Source of the DNA: Teichococcus aestuarii
Lineage (GTDB): Bacteria; Pseudomonadota; Alphaproteobacteria; Acetobacterales; Acetobacteraceae
DNA: 64,000 nucleotides
Reading direction: 5' to 3'
NCBI RefSeq assembly: GCF_003116135.1
Contig: NZ_PDOA01000002.1
Location: forward strand, 310,001 to 374,000
Part shown: in pieces, positions 30,610-38,952 of the stretch
Position numbering within the stretch: the stretch's first letter is position 1
How the letters are laid out: each line of letters begins with the position of its first letter
Made by a program: the position numbers and the translations under genes
The notes under the pieces: model-generated
Told to the model about the DNA's origin: nothing
What the model saw: only the letters and a program-made list of their open reading frames with translations
Databases searched by the model: none

Positions 30610-31673
30610 GCGAAAGCCTGAGCGGCGGCGCCATGGGAAGCGTCGAGGACGCCGACTTCCTGCTCTCCACGCGCGGGGCGGGGCATGAGCTGGGCGCCTG
30701 GGTGGTGAGCGCCGCCTTCGGCCGGGACGGCCAGGGCGCCGCCTTCGGCCTGGGCGACGGCACGCTGCACCTGGCCGACCCGGCGCAGCCCGCCGCCCCC
30801 TGGCGGAAGCTGGAGGCGCATGACGGCGCCTGCCTGACCGTGGTGCCCGACTTCGCCGCCGGCTTCCTCTCGGGCGGCGACGACGGCAAGCTGCTGCGCG
30901 TGCTGCCCGACGGCAGCACCGCCACGCTGGCCGATTTCGGCATGATGAAGTGGGTGGAACATATCGCCGCCCACGCCTCCGGCCTGCGCGCCGTGGGTGT
31001 GGGCAAGGCGGTGCACCTGCTGGACAAGGGCGGCGCGACGCTCAAGACGCTGGCGCACCCCTCCACCGTGGGCGGCGTGGCCTTCGACGCCAAGGGCAAG
31101 CGCGTGGCGGCCGGGCACTACAACGGCGTCAGCCTGTGGTTCGTCAACAGCAAGGAGGACAAGCCGCGCGTGCTGCCGTGGAAGGGCAGCCACCAGCTCG
31201 TGGCCTTCAGCCCGGACGGCACGCATGTCGTCTCCACCATGCAGGAGAACGCGCTGCATGGCTGGCGGCTGACCGACCAGCAGGACATGCGGATGTCCGG
31301 CTACCCCGCCAAGATCAAGTCCTTCTCCTTCACCGCCAAGGGCCGCTGGATGGCCACGGCGGGGGCGGATTGCGTGGTGCTGTGGCCCTTCTTCGCCGGC
31401 GGCCCGATGGGCAAGCCGCCGATGGAGCTGGCGGGGGGCGATGGCGTGCTCTGCACCCAGGTGGCCTGCCACCCGCAGCACGAGGTGGTGGCCGCCGGCT
31501 TCCAGGACGGGCTGGTGCTGATGGCCGAGATCGGCAGCGGCAAGATCGTCCCCGTGGCCGCGCCCGGCCGCGGTGCCGTCTCGGCGCTGGCCTGGAACGC
31601 CACCGGCACGCAGCTGGCCTTCGGCACCGAGACCGGCTTCGCCGGCCTGGTGGACCTCTCGAAGCGCGGCTGA
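30606..31673 (+). CDS. WD40 repeat protein, partner of the GTPase
   Basis: Cytoplasmic beta-propeller of 355 residues built from WD40-like repeats (for example AFSPDGTHVVSTMQENALHGWRL and AFDAKGKRVAAGHYNGVSLWFV). No signal peptide or enzymatic motif. Coupled to the COG0523 GTPase by an ATGA overlap at 30606. As a propeller it may be a scaffold or a client of the metallochaperone; that role is inference. Followed by a bidirectional terminator. Confidence 0.9.
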   Translation: MSESLSGGAMGSVEDADFLLSTRGAGHELGAWVVSAAFGRDGQGAAFGLGDGTLHLADPAQPAAPWRKLEAHDGACLTVVPDFAAGFLSGGDDGKLLRVLPDGSTATLADFGMMKWVEHIAAHASGLRAVGVGKAVHLLDKGGATLKTLAHPSTVGGVAFDAKGKRVAAGHYNGVSLWFVNSKEDKPRVLPWKGSHQLVAFSPDGTHVVSTMQENALHGWRLTDQQDMRMSGYPAKIKSFSFTAKGRWMATAGADCVVLWPFFAGGPMGKPPMELAGGDGVLCTQVACHPQHEVVAAGFQDGLVLMAEIGSGKIVPVAAPGRGAVSALAWNATGTQLAFGTETGFAGLVDLSKRG

Positions 31674-31696
31674 ACCGATAGAAAAAAGATGGGGGT

Positions 31697-31718
31697 CCGG
31701 GGGAATTCCTTCCCCCGG
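31697..31718. terminator. Bidirectional terminator, WD40 / GATase junction
   Basis: Stem CCGGGGGAA (31697-31705) with TTCCCCCGG (31710-31718), loop TTCC. T-rich tails on both sides (CCTTTCTTT to the right; CCCCATCTTTTTTC on the minus strand) serve the convergent genes. Confidence 0.85.
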
Positions 31719-31729
31719 CCTTTCTTTGC

Positions 31730-32392
31730 CTACAGCCCGACCAGCCGCAGCATCTCCGCGAACAGCGCCTCCCGCTGCCCCTTGAGGCTGCCATCCCGCT
31801 CCCGCGTCAGCGCGACGATCTCCTCGGGCACGATCCCCTTCGCCGCCAGCCGCTCGGGCGGCGTGAAGCCGATCCATTCCGCCACGCAGCCCGCATTCGC
31901 CTCCGGGTGGAACTGCACCCCCAGCGCCCGCCGGTGGCGGAAGGCCTGGATGGTGCCTTCCGAGCGGGCCAGCACCTCGGCCTCCGGCGGCAACGCCACA
32001 TGGTCGCCATGCCAGCGCAGCCAGGGGCCGCGCCAGAGGGGCGCGCTGGCCTCGGCCGTCTCCATCCACCCCTCATGGAAGGTGCCCGTGGGCGCCACGC
32101 TGCCACCGATGGCGGAGGCGATCATCTGCGCCCCGAAGCAGATGCCGATGGCGGGCCGCCCTTCGCCGATCCAGCGGGCCAGCAGGTCGCGCTGGGTGTC
32201 GATCCAGCCATCCCCGTCATAGGCCGCCCTGGGCGAGCCGAGCGTGACCAGGAGATCCGCCTCCGGCAGCGGGCCGGGGGTCAGGTCCGGCCCGGCGAGG
32301 GTGGCCAGGGCGGCGCCGTGGCGGGCCGCCAGCCAGTCGCCGAAATGGCCGACCGGCGCCAGGGGGGAGTTCTCGAGGACCAGGACGCGCAT
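31730..32392 (-). CDS. Type 1 glutamine amidotransferase-like protein
   Basis: Class I GATase domain protein, 220 residues, similar to stand-alone GuaA-like amidotransferase proteins. Nucleophile Cys85 in GICFGAQ, with His162 and Glu164 in GVQFHPEAN completing the triad. Acceptor or true substrate unknown; free-standing members include gamma-glutamyl hydrolases acting on polyamine conjugates. The ATG at 32392 is set by homologous starts (MRVLVLEN); the long upstream frame is antisense to the CLC gene. Divergent from the CLC channel gene. Confidence 0.9.
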   Translation of the reverse strand: MRVLVLENSPLAPVGHFGDWLAARHGAALATLAGPDLTPGPLPEADLLVTLGSPRAAYDGDGWIDTQRDLLARWIGEGRPAIGICFGAQMIASAIGGSVAPTGTFHEGWMETAEASAPLWRGPWLRWHGDHVALPPEAEVLARSEGTIQAFRHRRALGVQFHPEANAGCVAEWIGFTPPERLAAKGIVPEEIVALTRERDGSLKGQREALFAEMLRLVGL

Positions 32393-32530
32393 CAGACTCG
32401 GTTCCGCAGGAAGCTGCGGGACGATGCCATTCCGGTGGCGGGGCGCAAGGCAGCCTCCGCCACTTTCCGCTTCGCAGGGCGCGCCATGCGGCGCAGACAG
32501 GGCCTTCCACCCTTCCGGAGTGCACCGCCC

Positions 32531-33850
32531 ATGCCCGCCGAACGCTTCCGCGCCCTGAACCGCCGCCGGCTGCGGCGCCTGCCGCTGCTCTCGCCGCGGC
32601 AATGGCGGCGGCGGCTGCTGTTCTGGCTGGGCGCGGCGCTGATCGGGCTGGTGGCGGTGGCCTTCGCCGAGCTGGCGGATGCGGCGCAGCACCTGTTCCT
32701 GCGCGTCGCGGCGGTGCATCCGCTGCTGGTGTTCCTGGTGGCGCCGGCGGGGCTGGCGCTCTCCCTGGTGCTGACGCGGCGCCTCTTCCCCGGCGCCCAG
32801 GGCAGCGGCATCCCGCAGGTCATCGCCGCGCTGCACGAGCCGGACCCAGCGCGGGCGGGGGCGCTGCTGACGCTGCGCATCGCCTTCGGCAAGGTGCTGC
32901 TGACGCTGCTCGGCATGGCCAGCGGCGCCTCGATCGGGCGCGAGGGGCCGACGGTGCAGGTGGGCGCCGCCATCATGCATGCCCTCTCGCGCTGGCAGCG
33001 CCTGCCGCGGCCGGAGATGGTGCGGGTGCTGGTTCTGGCGGGCGGCGCGGCGGGGGTGGCGGCGGCCTTCAACACGCCGCTGGCCGGGCTGGTCTTCGCC
33101 ATCGAGGAGCTGAGCCACTCCTTCCGCTCCCGCAGCGGCGGCATGACGCTGACGGCGGTGGTCATCGCCGGCATCACCGCCACCGCCGTGCTGGGCAACT
33201 ACGTCTATTTCGGCGTCAGCGAGGCGCAGCTGGCGCTGGGCCCGGCCTGGCTGGCGGTGGTGGTCTGCGGCGTGGCGGGCGGGCTGGCGGGGGGGCTGTT
33301 CTCCTCGGCGCTGCTGCACCTGCCGCGCCTGCTGCCGGGGGCGGTGCGGCGCTTCGCCGGGCGGCGGCCGGCAGGCTTCGCGGCGCTGTGCGGCGTGCTG
33401 CTCGCGCTGATCGGCTGGCTCTCGGGAGGCACCAGCTACGGCACGGGCTACGAGCAGGCGCGGATGCTGCTGGAGATGCAGCCCGGCCTGCCAGCCGATT
33501 TCGCGCTGTGGAAGCTGCTGGCCACCGTGGTCTCCTACCTCAGCGGCATCCCGGGCGGCATCTTCGCGCCCTCGCTCTCGGTGGGGGCGGGCATCGGCGC
33601 GCTGCTGCCGCCGCTGCTGCCGGGGGCGCCGGCCGCGGCGGTGGTGCTGCTCGGCATGGTGGCCTATTTCGCCGGGGTGGTGCAGGCGCCCATCACCGCC
33701 GCCGTCATCGTGCTGGAGATGACCAGCAACCACGCCATGGCGGTGCCGCTGATGGCCACCGCCCTGGTGGCGCTGCTGGTCTCCCGCCTGGTCTGCCGCC
33801 GGCCGCTCTACAGCACCATGGCGACGCGCTTCATGGCCGCGCAGCGCTGA
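32531..33850 (+). CDS. CLC-type chloride channel / proton-chloride antiporter
   Basis: Membrane protein of the CLC family, 439 residues with about ten to twelve helices. The anion-selectivity motifs are in order: GSGIP (91-95), GREGP (136-140, gating Glu138) and GIPGGIFAPSLSVG near the C-terminus. Presence of the gating glutamate fits an exchanger or gated channel. A very basic N-terminus (RFRALNRRRLRRL) precedes the first helix. No CBS domains. Ends only 12 bp before the stop of the convergent catalase-like gene. Confidence 0.95.
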   Translation: MPAERFRALNRRRLRRLPLLSPRQWRRRLLFWLGAALIGLVAVAFAELADAAQHLFLRVAAVHPLLVFLVAPAGLALSLVLTRRLFPGAQGSGIPQVIAALHEPDPARAGALLTLRIAFGKVLLTLLGMASGASIGREGPTVQVGAAIMHALSRWQRLPRPEMVRVLVLAGGAAGVAAAFNTPLAGLVFAIEELSHSFRSRSGGMTLTAVVIAGITATAVLGNYVYFGVSEAQLALGPAWLAVVVCGVAGGLAGGLFSSALLHLPRLLPGAVRRFAGRRPAGFAALCGVLLALIGWLSGGTSYGTGYEQARMLLEMQPGLPADFALWKLLATVVSYLSGIPGGIFAPSLSVGAGIGALLPPLLPGAPAAAVVLLGMVAYFAGVVQAPITAAVIVLEMTSNHAMAVPLMATALVALLVSRLVCRRPLYSTMATRFMAAQR

Positions 33851-33862
33851 AGCGGCAATGCC

Positions 33863-34933
33863 TCAGCCCTGGCGCGGCTCGTGGACGGGGCAGCCGTTGC
33901 GGGTGCCGCGGAAGCGCGCGGAATCCTCGTAGGCCGGCCGGCGGGCGCGCATGATGCCGCCCAGCGGCCGGTGCGCCTCCAGCCCGTGCCAGGGGCTGAA
34001 GGCCATGCCGTCGTCGATCTCCCGCACCCGCTCCGCGTCCCAGGCCGGCTGCGGCGGCACGATGATGCGCGCCACGGCGATGTAGGGGCTCTCCTCCTCC
34101 GGCCAGGGCACCGAGGCATCCTCGACCGGCATGGTCTCGCGATTGGTGAGAAGCTGCACCCGCAGTTCCCACTCGCCTCCCTGCTCGCGGAAGAAGGCCT
34201 TCACCTCCTCGCGCAGCGCGTCCGGCCGGCCGCCGGTCTCCACCTTGGCGTCCTTCAGCGCCAGCAGCGCCGGGGAAAGCGGAGCGACGGAATACTTGGC
34301 CACATAGTCGCCGTGGCGCAGCGGCACCTGGCTCCAGAAGGTCTCGCCCAGGATGTGGGTGCTGGGATGGCCGCCCATGCTCTTCAGCATGGCGCTCTCG
34401 CCGCCGAAGGTCTCCACCACCGCCTCGGCACCGCGCAGCACGGTAGACACCATCTTCTTCAGCCCCTGCGGCGTGTCCGTGGTGCGGGCCAGCAGCTTCA
34501 GGCTGCCGGCGAAGGCCTTGGGGTCGGGCGCCAGGAAGGCCGGCGCGTTGGCCATGACGAAATCCTGCGTCGCATCCGCCTCCGAGCCGGGCAGCCGCTC
34601 CCCCTCGACGCCGATCACCTTCACCGCCAGGCCACGCGGCACGGTGATGCTGTCATCCAGCACGTCGCCGGGGTTGGTGGAGAAGCGCAGTACCGCCGGA
34701 TACTCCGCCGGATGCGCGAACAGCCCCTGCGCCAGGGTGGGCGGCAGGTGGCCCAGCACCCGCAGCGTGCCCTTCAGCAGGCCGTGGCCCTTGGCGTGCA
34801 CGCTGCGCACGGCGTGGCCATAATCCTCGAAGGTGGTCTCGCTGATCTTGCGCAGGCTGCCGGTGAGGGAGGCGATGGTCTCGGCCTCGTCGGGCTGCAC
34901 CTGTTCCAGCGAGGGGTCGTAGCGCACGGGCAT
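33863..34933 (-). CDS. Catalase-like haem protein (catalase family)
   Basis: 356 residues of the small, divergent catalase superfamily branch (y4iL-like), distinct from the true catalase at 642. It has the catalase-like stretch AVLRFSTNPGDVLDDSITVPRGLAVKVIGV and a distal His region (SVHAKGHGLLKGTLR), but not the full catalytic set seen in KatE. Activity could be peroxidase- or lipoxygenase-like; unknown. The ATG at 34933 follows GGAGAACG; the longer frame from 34993 adds only a poorly conserved leader. Same strand as, and 90 bp downstream of, hemE, a haem-biosynthesis gene. Confidence 0.82.
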   Translation of the reverse strand: MPVRYDPSLEQVQPDEAETIASLTGSLRKISETTFEDYGHAVRSVHAKGHGLLKGTLRVLGHLPPTLAQGLFAHPAEYPAVLRFSTNPGDVLDDSITVPRGLAVKVIGVEGERLPGSEADATQDFVMANAPAFLAPDPKAFAGSLKLLARTTDTPQGLKKMVSTVLRGAEAVVETFGGESAMLKSMGGHPSTHILGETFWSQVPLRHGDYVAKYSVAPLSPALLALKDAKVETGGRPDALREEVKAFFREQGGEWELRVQLLTNRETMPVEDASVPWPEEESPYIAVARIIVPPQPAWDAERVREIDDGMAFSPWHGLEAHRPLGGIMRARRPAYEDSARFRGTRNGCPVHEPRQG

Positions 34934-35023
34934 GGGGCGTTCTCCAGGGGGGTCACCCCGGAAAACGCCGCTCCCCCCGCCGCTGTTGCCCACAGGGCCG
35001 CCAGCGGCCCGCCAGGAGGCTTC

Positions 35024-36067
35024 TCAGCCCATGCGGATGACGCGTGCCAGCGCCGCCACATGCTCCGGCGGCGTCGGCGGGACGATGCCGTGGCCCAGGT
35101 TGAACACGAAGGGCCGGCCGCGCATGGCGGCCAGGATCGAGCGCGCCTCGGCCTCCATCGCCGCGCCGCCGGCCACCACCGCCTGCGGGTCCAGGTTGCC
35201 CTGCAGCGCCACCTCGGCCGGCACCGCCGTGGCGGCCCAGCGCGGGTCCATGGCGGTGTCCATTGCCACGGTGGAGACACCGGTGCGCTGCGCGTATTCC
35301 GGCAGCAGCGGCCCCGCCAGGCGCGGGAAGCCGATCAGCGGAATGTCCGGCCGGACCTTGCGGATGTTGCGGACGATGGCGGCGCTGGGCTCGATCGACC
35401 AGCGGCGGAACTGGGCGGGGGAGAGCAGGCCGGCCCAGCTGTCGAACAGCATCAGCGCCTCGGCCCCCGCCTCGGCCTGGGCGAGCAGATATTCCGTCGT
35501 CGAATCGACAAGCAGGCGGATCAGCTTCCCGAACAGCGCTGGGTCGGCATAGGCCATGCGCCGGGCATGGGCGAACTCGCCGCCGCCGCGGCCTTCCACC
35601 ATGTAGCAGGCGACCGTGAACGGGCTGCCCGCGAAGCCGATCAACGCCGCCTTCGGCGCCTCCTGAGCCAGCCCGGCCCGCACCCGCGACACCGTCTCGT
35701 AGATCGGCGCCAGCCGTGCCGCCGCCCCTGCCGGGTCCAGCTTCGCCAGCCCTTCCGCGTCGCGGATCGGCTCCAGCAGCGGCCCCTCGCCCTCGGCGTA
35801 GCGCAGCGGCTGCCCCATGGCCCAGGGCAGCATCAGGATGTCGCTGAACAGGATGGCGCCATCCATCCCGTAGCGGCGCAGCGGTTGCAGCGTCACCTCG
35901 GCGGCGAGGGCGGGGTTCGTGCACAGGCGGATGAAGTCGCCCGCCTGGGCCCGCAGCGCCCGGTATTCCGGCAGGTACCGCCCGGCCTGGCGCATCAGCC
36001 AGAAGGGTGGCGGCCAGACCGCCTCGCCGGAGAGGGCGCGCAGCAAGGGCTTCGGTGCGTTTTCCAT
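35024..36067 (-). CDS. hemE: Uroporphyrinogen decarboxylase
   Basis: Decarboxylates the four acetate side chains of uroporphyrinogen III to coproporphyrinogen III in haem synthesis. 347 residues, family length. The N-terminal signature PPFWLMRQAGRYLPEYRALR (near 20-40) carries the substrate-binding arginines; DILMLPWAMGQPL (near 76) holds the catalytic Asp; GFAGSPFTVACYMVEG is the second signature; NLGHGI near the C-terminus has the conserved His. Divergent from ppsR across the putative replication origin, the arrangement known from Caulobacter and Rickettsia. Confidence 0.97.
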   Translation of the reverse strand: MENAPKPLLRALSGEAVWPPPFWLMRQAGRYLPEYRALRAQAGDFIRLCTNPALAAEVTLQPLRRYGMDGAILFSDILMLPWAMGQPLRYAEGEGPLLEPIRDAEGLAKLDPAGAAARLAPIYETVSRVRAGLAQEAPKAALIGFAGSPFTVACYMVEGRGGGEFAHARRMAYADPALFGKLIRLLVDSTTEYLLAQAEAGAEALMLFDSWAGLLSPAQFRRWSIEPSAAIVRNIRKVRPDIPLIGFPRLAGPLLPEYAQRTGVSTVAMDTAMDPRWAATAVPAEVALQGNLDPQAVVAGGAAMEAEARSILAAMRGRPFVFNLGHGIVPPTPPEHVAALARVIRMG

Positions 36068-36398
36068 GGCGCCCCTTTCTATGAAAAAGAGTCTTTAAGA
36101 AAGATGGGGGACTCGTAGGGCCTGTGGATAAGGGGGACGCAGTGGACGCAATTCCTGTCCACAAAGTTCTCCACAGGCGCGAATCGGGCACAAAGCCAGC
36201 TCAAAGGCCGGTTTCCGGCGTTTTCCACAGAGTCTCGCGCCACGCTGTGCCCAACAAACCCCAGCCCCCCGGAAATGCGGATTCCATCCCCGCTTATCCC
36301 AGGGGGGGTTCCGGTGGGGCAAGGTTTTCCCCAATCTCCACAGCAATCCCCGTTATTCTCCACCGCGCAAAAACGCCGCACGAGGCCGATCGGAGCCG
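36068..36398. other. oriC: Putative chromosomal replication origin (oriC)
   Basis: 331 bp between hemE and ppsR without a gene. A perfect DnaA box TTATCCACA is on the minus strand at 36123-36131. Near-matches on the plus strand: 36155 CTGTCCACA, 36167 TTCTCCACA, 36221 TTTTCCACA, 36334 ATCTCCACA, 36356 TTCTCCACC. Five GANTC sites (CcrM-type methylation) occur in 196 bp: 36089, 36110, 36181, 36230, 36280. An AT-rich stretch at about 36077-36104 could be the unwinding element. The hemE-oriC-RP001 homologue order is the established origin context in Caulobacter and Rickettsia; ppsR is that homologue. Confidence 0.85.
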
Positions 36399-37265
36399 AT
36401 GTCAAACCGTAGCTTCAACCTGCATCTCGTCTCCGACAGCACGGGTGAGACGCTGAACTCCATCGCGCGCGCCACGCTGGCGCGCTTCGCGGACCCGCAT
36501 GTCATCCATCACCGCTGGTCGCTGGTCCGCTCCCATTTGCAGCTCGAGCAGGTGCTGGAGGGCATCAAGGCGGAGCCGGGGCCGGTGATGTTCACCCTGG
36601 TGGACCGCTCGCTGCGGCATTCGCTGGAGGAGGTGTGCCAGCAGCTCGGCGTGCCCTGCCTCTCGGTGCTGGACCCGGTGATGGACCTGCTGCAGACCCA
36701 GCTCGGCCAGCAGGCGCGGGAGAAGCGCGCCGCGCAGTACGTGCTGGACGCCGACTATTTCCGCCGCATCGACGCCATGCACTACGTGCTGGCGCATGAC
36801 GACGGCCAGGGCGTTGCCGGCATCGAGGAGGCCGACTGCGTGCTGGTGGGCGTCTCCCGCTCCTCCAAGACGCCGACCTGCTTCTACCTCGCCAATCGCG
36901 GCATCAAGGCCGCCAACGTGCCGATCGTGCCGACCTCCCCCCTGCCGGAGGAGCTGGAGAACCCGCCCTGCCCGGTGATCGGCCTCACCATCGACGTGGC
37001 GGCGCTGATCGACATCCGCCGCCACCGGCTGAAGATCATCGGCGCCGGCGGCGTGCGGCAGGACACCAACGACTATGTGGACCACGAGGCGGTGAAGGCG
37101 GAGATCCAGGCGGCGCGGCGGCTCTGCACCAGCCATGGCTGGCCGGTGATCGACGTCACGCGCCGCTCGATCGAGGAGACGGCCGCCACCGTGCTGCAGC
37201 TGATGGAGGCCTGGCACGCCCGCCGCAGCCAGGGCGGGCCGAAGCCCGGCGGCATCGGCGCATGA
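36399..37265 (+). CDS. ppsR: Pyruvate, phosphate dikinase regulatory protein (DUF299)
   Basis: Bifunctional kinase/pyrophosphorylase that switches PEP synthase or pyruvate phosphate dikinase off and on by ADP-dependent phosphorylation of a threonine. 288 residues. The family N-terminus [18 protein letters not shown] and P-loop GVSRSSKTP (151-159) are clear, with [22 protein letters not shown] before the loop. Homologue of the RP001/CC0001-type gene that flanks oriC in other Alphaproteobacteria. Its TGA overlaps the maf start (ATGA at 37262). Confidence 0.95.
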   Translation: MSNRSFNLHLVSDSTGETLNSIARATLARFADPHVIHHRWSLVRSHLQLEQVLEGIKAEPGPVMFTLVDRSLRHSLEEVCQQLGVPCLSVLDPVMDLLQTQLGQQAREKRAAQYVLDADYFRRIDAMHYVLAHDDGQGVAGIEEADCVLVGVSRSSKTPTCFYLANRGIKAANVPIVPTSPLPEELENPPCPVIGLTIDVAALIDIRRHRLKIIGAGGVRQDTNDYVDHEAVKAEIQAARRLCTSHGWPVIDVTRRSIEETAATVLQLMEAWHARRSQGGPKPGGIGA

Positions 37266-37855
37266 TCCGGCTGGTCCTGGCCTCCGGCTCCGCCACGCGG
37301 GCGGCGCTGCTGCGCGCGGCGGGGCTTGACTTCACCGCGCAGCCCGCGCCCGTGGACGAGGCCAGCCTGAAGGAGGCCGCCCGGGCCGAGGGCATACCGC
37401 CGGCCGATGCCGCCATCCTGCTGGCCGAGGCCAAGGCCATGCGCGTGGCGCGGCGGGAGCCGGAGGCGCTGGTGATCGGCGCCGACCAGCTCCTGGTGTG
37501 CGAGGGGGCGTGGTTCGACAAGCCGGAGGACCTGGCCGGCGCCCGCGCCCAGCTTCAGGCGCTGCGCGGGCGCACGCACACGCTGTTCACCGCCATGGTG
37601 CTGTGGCGGCATGGCCAGCGCGTCTGGCAGCACGTCGCCACACCACGGCTGACCATGCGCGACTTCTCCGACAGCTTCCTGGACCGCTACCTGGCGCTGG
37701 AGGGGGAGGCGGTGACGCACTCCGTCGGCGCCTACCGGCTGGAGGGGCCGGGCATCCAGCTCTTCCGCGAGGTGGAGGGGGAGCACAGCGCCATCCTCGG
37801 CCTGCCGCTGCTGCCGCTGCTGGGGTTCCTGCGGCAGCACGGGGCGTTGGATTAA
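37262..37855 (+). CDS. maf: Maf family nucleotide pyrophosphatase
   Basis: House-cleaning nucleoside triphosphate pyrophosphatase (dTTP/UTP or modified nucleotides). 197 residues. The N-terminal [14 protein letters not shown] carries the substrate-binding Ser-x-Ser-x-x-Arg; VIGADQLL has the catalytic Asp; [12 protein letters not shown] and [15 protein letters not shown] are family motifs. Translationally coupled to ppsR. Ends at repeat copy C. In Caulobacter maf is followed by aroE, coaE and dnaQ; here that run is absent and recR converges instead. Confidence 0.95.
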   Translation: MIRLVLASGSATRAALLRAAGLDFTAQPAPVDEASLKEAARAEGIPPADAAILLAEAKAMRVARREPEALVIGADQLLVCEGAWFDKPEDLAGARAQLQALRGRTHTLFTAMVLWRHGQRVWQHVATPRLTMRDFSDSFLDRYLALEGEAVTHSVGAYRLEGPGIQLFREVEGEHSAILGLPLLPLLGFLRQHGALD

Positions 37856-37856
37856 G

Positions 37857-37985
37857 GAAGAATCTTCTTTTTCTGAAGAAAAAGAAGCAAAAAGACTTTT
37901 CGATTCTGGCGCCGCGCCATCAACCAGCGCGGCGCCAGACTGACAAAAGTTTTTTGGTTCTTTTTTCCAAAAAGGAACCCTTTCC
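37857..37985. repeat. Three-hairpin convergent-junction repeat, copy C
   Basis: Between convergent maf and recR. Hairpin 1 at 37864-37887. Hairpin 2: perfect 12-bp stem 37906-37917 with 37927-37938 around the loop CATCAACCA, the same loop as copy B but with a C-G pair replacing T-A in the stem. Hairpin 3: 37956-37966 with 37969-37979, containing one G-U wobble where copy B has A-U. Confidence 0.92.
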
Positions 37986-37991
37986 CTTCTT

Positions 37992-38588
37992 CTACGCCGG
38001 CCGCCGCGCCTTCAGCGCCGCGGCCAATGTCCCGTCATCCATCACATCCAGCGCGCCGCCCATCGGCACGCCCTGGGCCAGCCGCGTGACGATGACGCCG
38101 GTGGGGCGCAGCCGGTCGGTCAGGTAATGCGCGGTGGTGGCGCCATCGACCGTGGCGGGCAGCGCCAGGATCACCTCGCGCGCCTCACCCTCCGCCACGC
38201 GGGCCAGCAGATCCGCCACGCGCAGATCGTCCGGCCCGACGCCGGAGAGCGCCGAGAGCACGCCGCCCAGCACATGGTAGAGGCCGCGGTGCACATGCGC
38301 CCGCTCCAGCGCCCAGAGGTCGGAGACGCCCTCCACCACGCAGAGCACGTCGTGCTCCCGCGCCGGGTCGGTGCAGATGCGGCAGGGGTCCTGGGTGTCG
38401 AGATTGCCGCAGACGCGGCAGGGGCGGACGGCCTCCGCCGTCTCGCGCAGGGCCTGGGCGAGCGGCAGCATCAGCCCGCCCGGGTCCTGCAGCAGCTTCA
38501 GCGCGGCGCGGCGGGCGCTGCGGCGGCCGAGCCCCGGCAGCCGCGCCAGCATGGCGACGAGCCGCTCGACCTGGTCCGGCCCGCGCAC
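37992..38588 (-). CDS. recR: Recombination mediator RecR
   Basis: Partner of RecF/RecO in loading RecA at gaps. About 198 residues. The helix-hairpin-helix ARLPGLGRRSARRAA is near the N-terminus, the four-cysteine zinc finger (CRVCGNLDTQDPCRIC) follows, then the Toprim domain (VLCVVEGVSDLWALE) and a C-terminal GVPMGGALDVMDDGTL. Start is uncertain: GTG at 38588 gives a usual-length N-terminus; TTG at 38594 or ATG at 38639 (overlapping ybaB by 35 bp) are alternatives. Last gene of dnaX-ybaB-recR. Confidence 0.93.
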   Translation of the reverse strand: MRGPDQVERLVAMLARLPGLGRRSARRAALKLLQDPGGLMLPLAQALRETAEAVRPCRVCGNLDTQDPCRICTDPAREHDVLCVVEGVSDLWALERAHVHRGLYHVLGGVLSALSGVGPDDLRVADLLARVAEGEAREVILALPATVDGATTAHYLTDRLRPTGVIVTRLAQGVPMGGALDVMDDGTLAAALKARRPA

Positions 38589-38604
38589 GCTCAAGGCCGG
38601 CGGC

Positions 38605-38952
38605 TCAGAACGGCAGCTTGAAGCCGCCGAGGCCGCCACCGCCGCCCATGCCGGGGATGTTCAGCCCGGAGGTGGCCTTCTGCATCTCCTCGGCCATCAT
38701 CGCCTCCACCTTCGCCTTGGCGTCGGCATGGGCGGCGACGATCAGGTCCTCCAGCACCTCGCGCTCATCGGCCGCCATCAGGCTGGGGTCGATGGCCAGG
38801 CGCTTCAGGTCGCCCTTGCCGGAGAGCGTCACCTTGACCATGCCGGCGCCGGCGGCGCCCTCCACGGTCATGGCGTCCAGCTTGGCCTGCATCTCCTGCA
38901 TCTTGGCCTGCATCTGCTGGGCCTGCTTCATCATCGAGGCAAGGTTCTTCAT
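38605..38952 (-). CDS. ybaB: YbaB/EbfC family nucleoid-associated protein
   Basis: Small DNA-binding protein, 115 residues, forming a dimer on the nucleoid. The N-terminal half is a coiled-coil-like helix ([20 protein letters not shown]), then [19 protein letters not shown] and a C-terminal Gly-rich tail ([10 protein letters not shown]). Its ATG overlaps the dnaX stop (ATGA at 38952-38949), and recR follows, the standard dnaX-ybaB-recR cluster. Confidence 0.96.
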   Translation of the reverse strand: MKNLASMMKQAQQMQAKMQEMQAKLDAMTVEGAAGAGMVKVTLSGKGDLKRLAIDPSLMAADEREVLEDLIVAAHADAKAKVEAMMAEEMQKATSGLNIPGMGGGGGLGGFKLPF

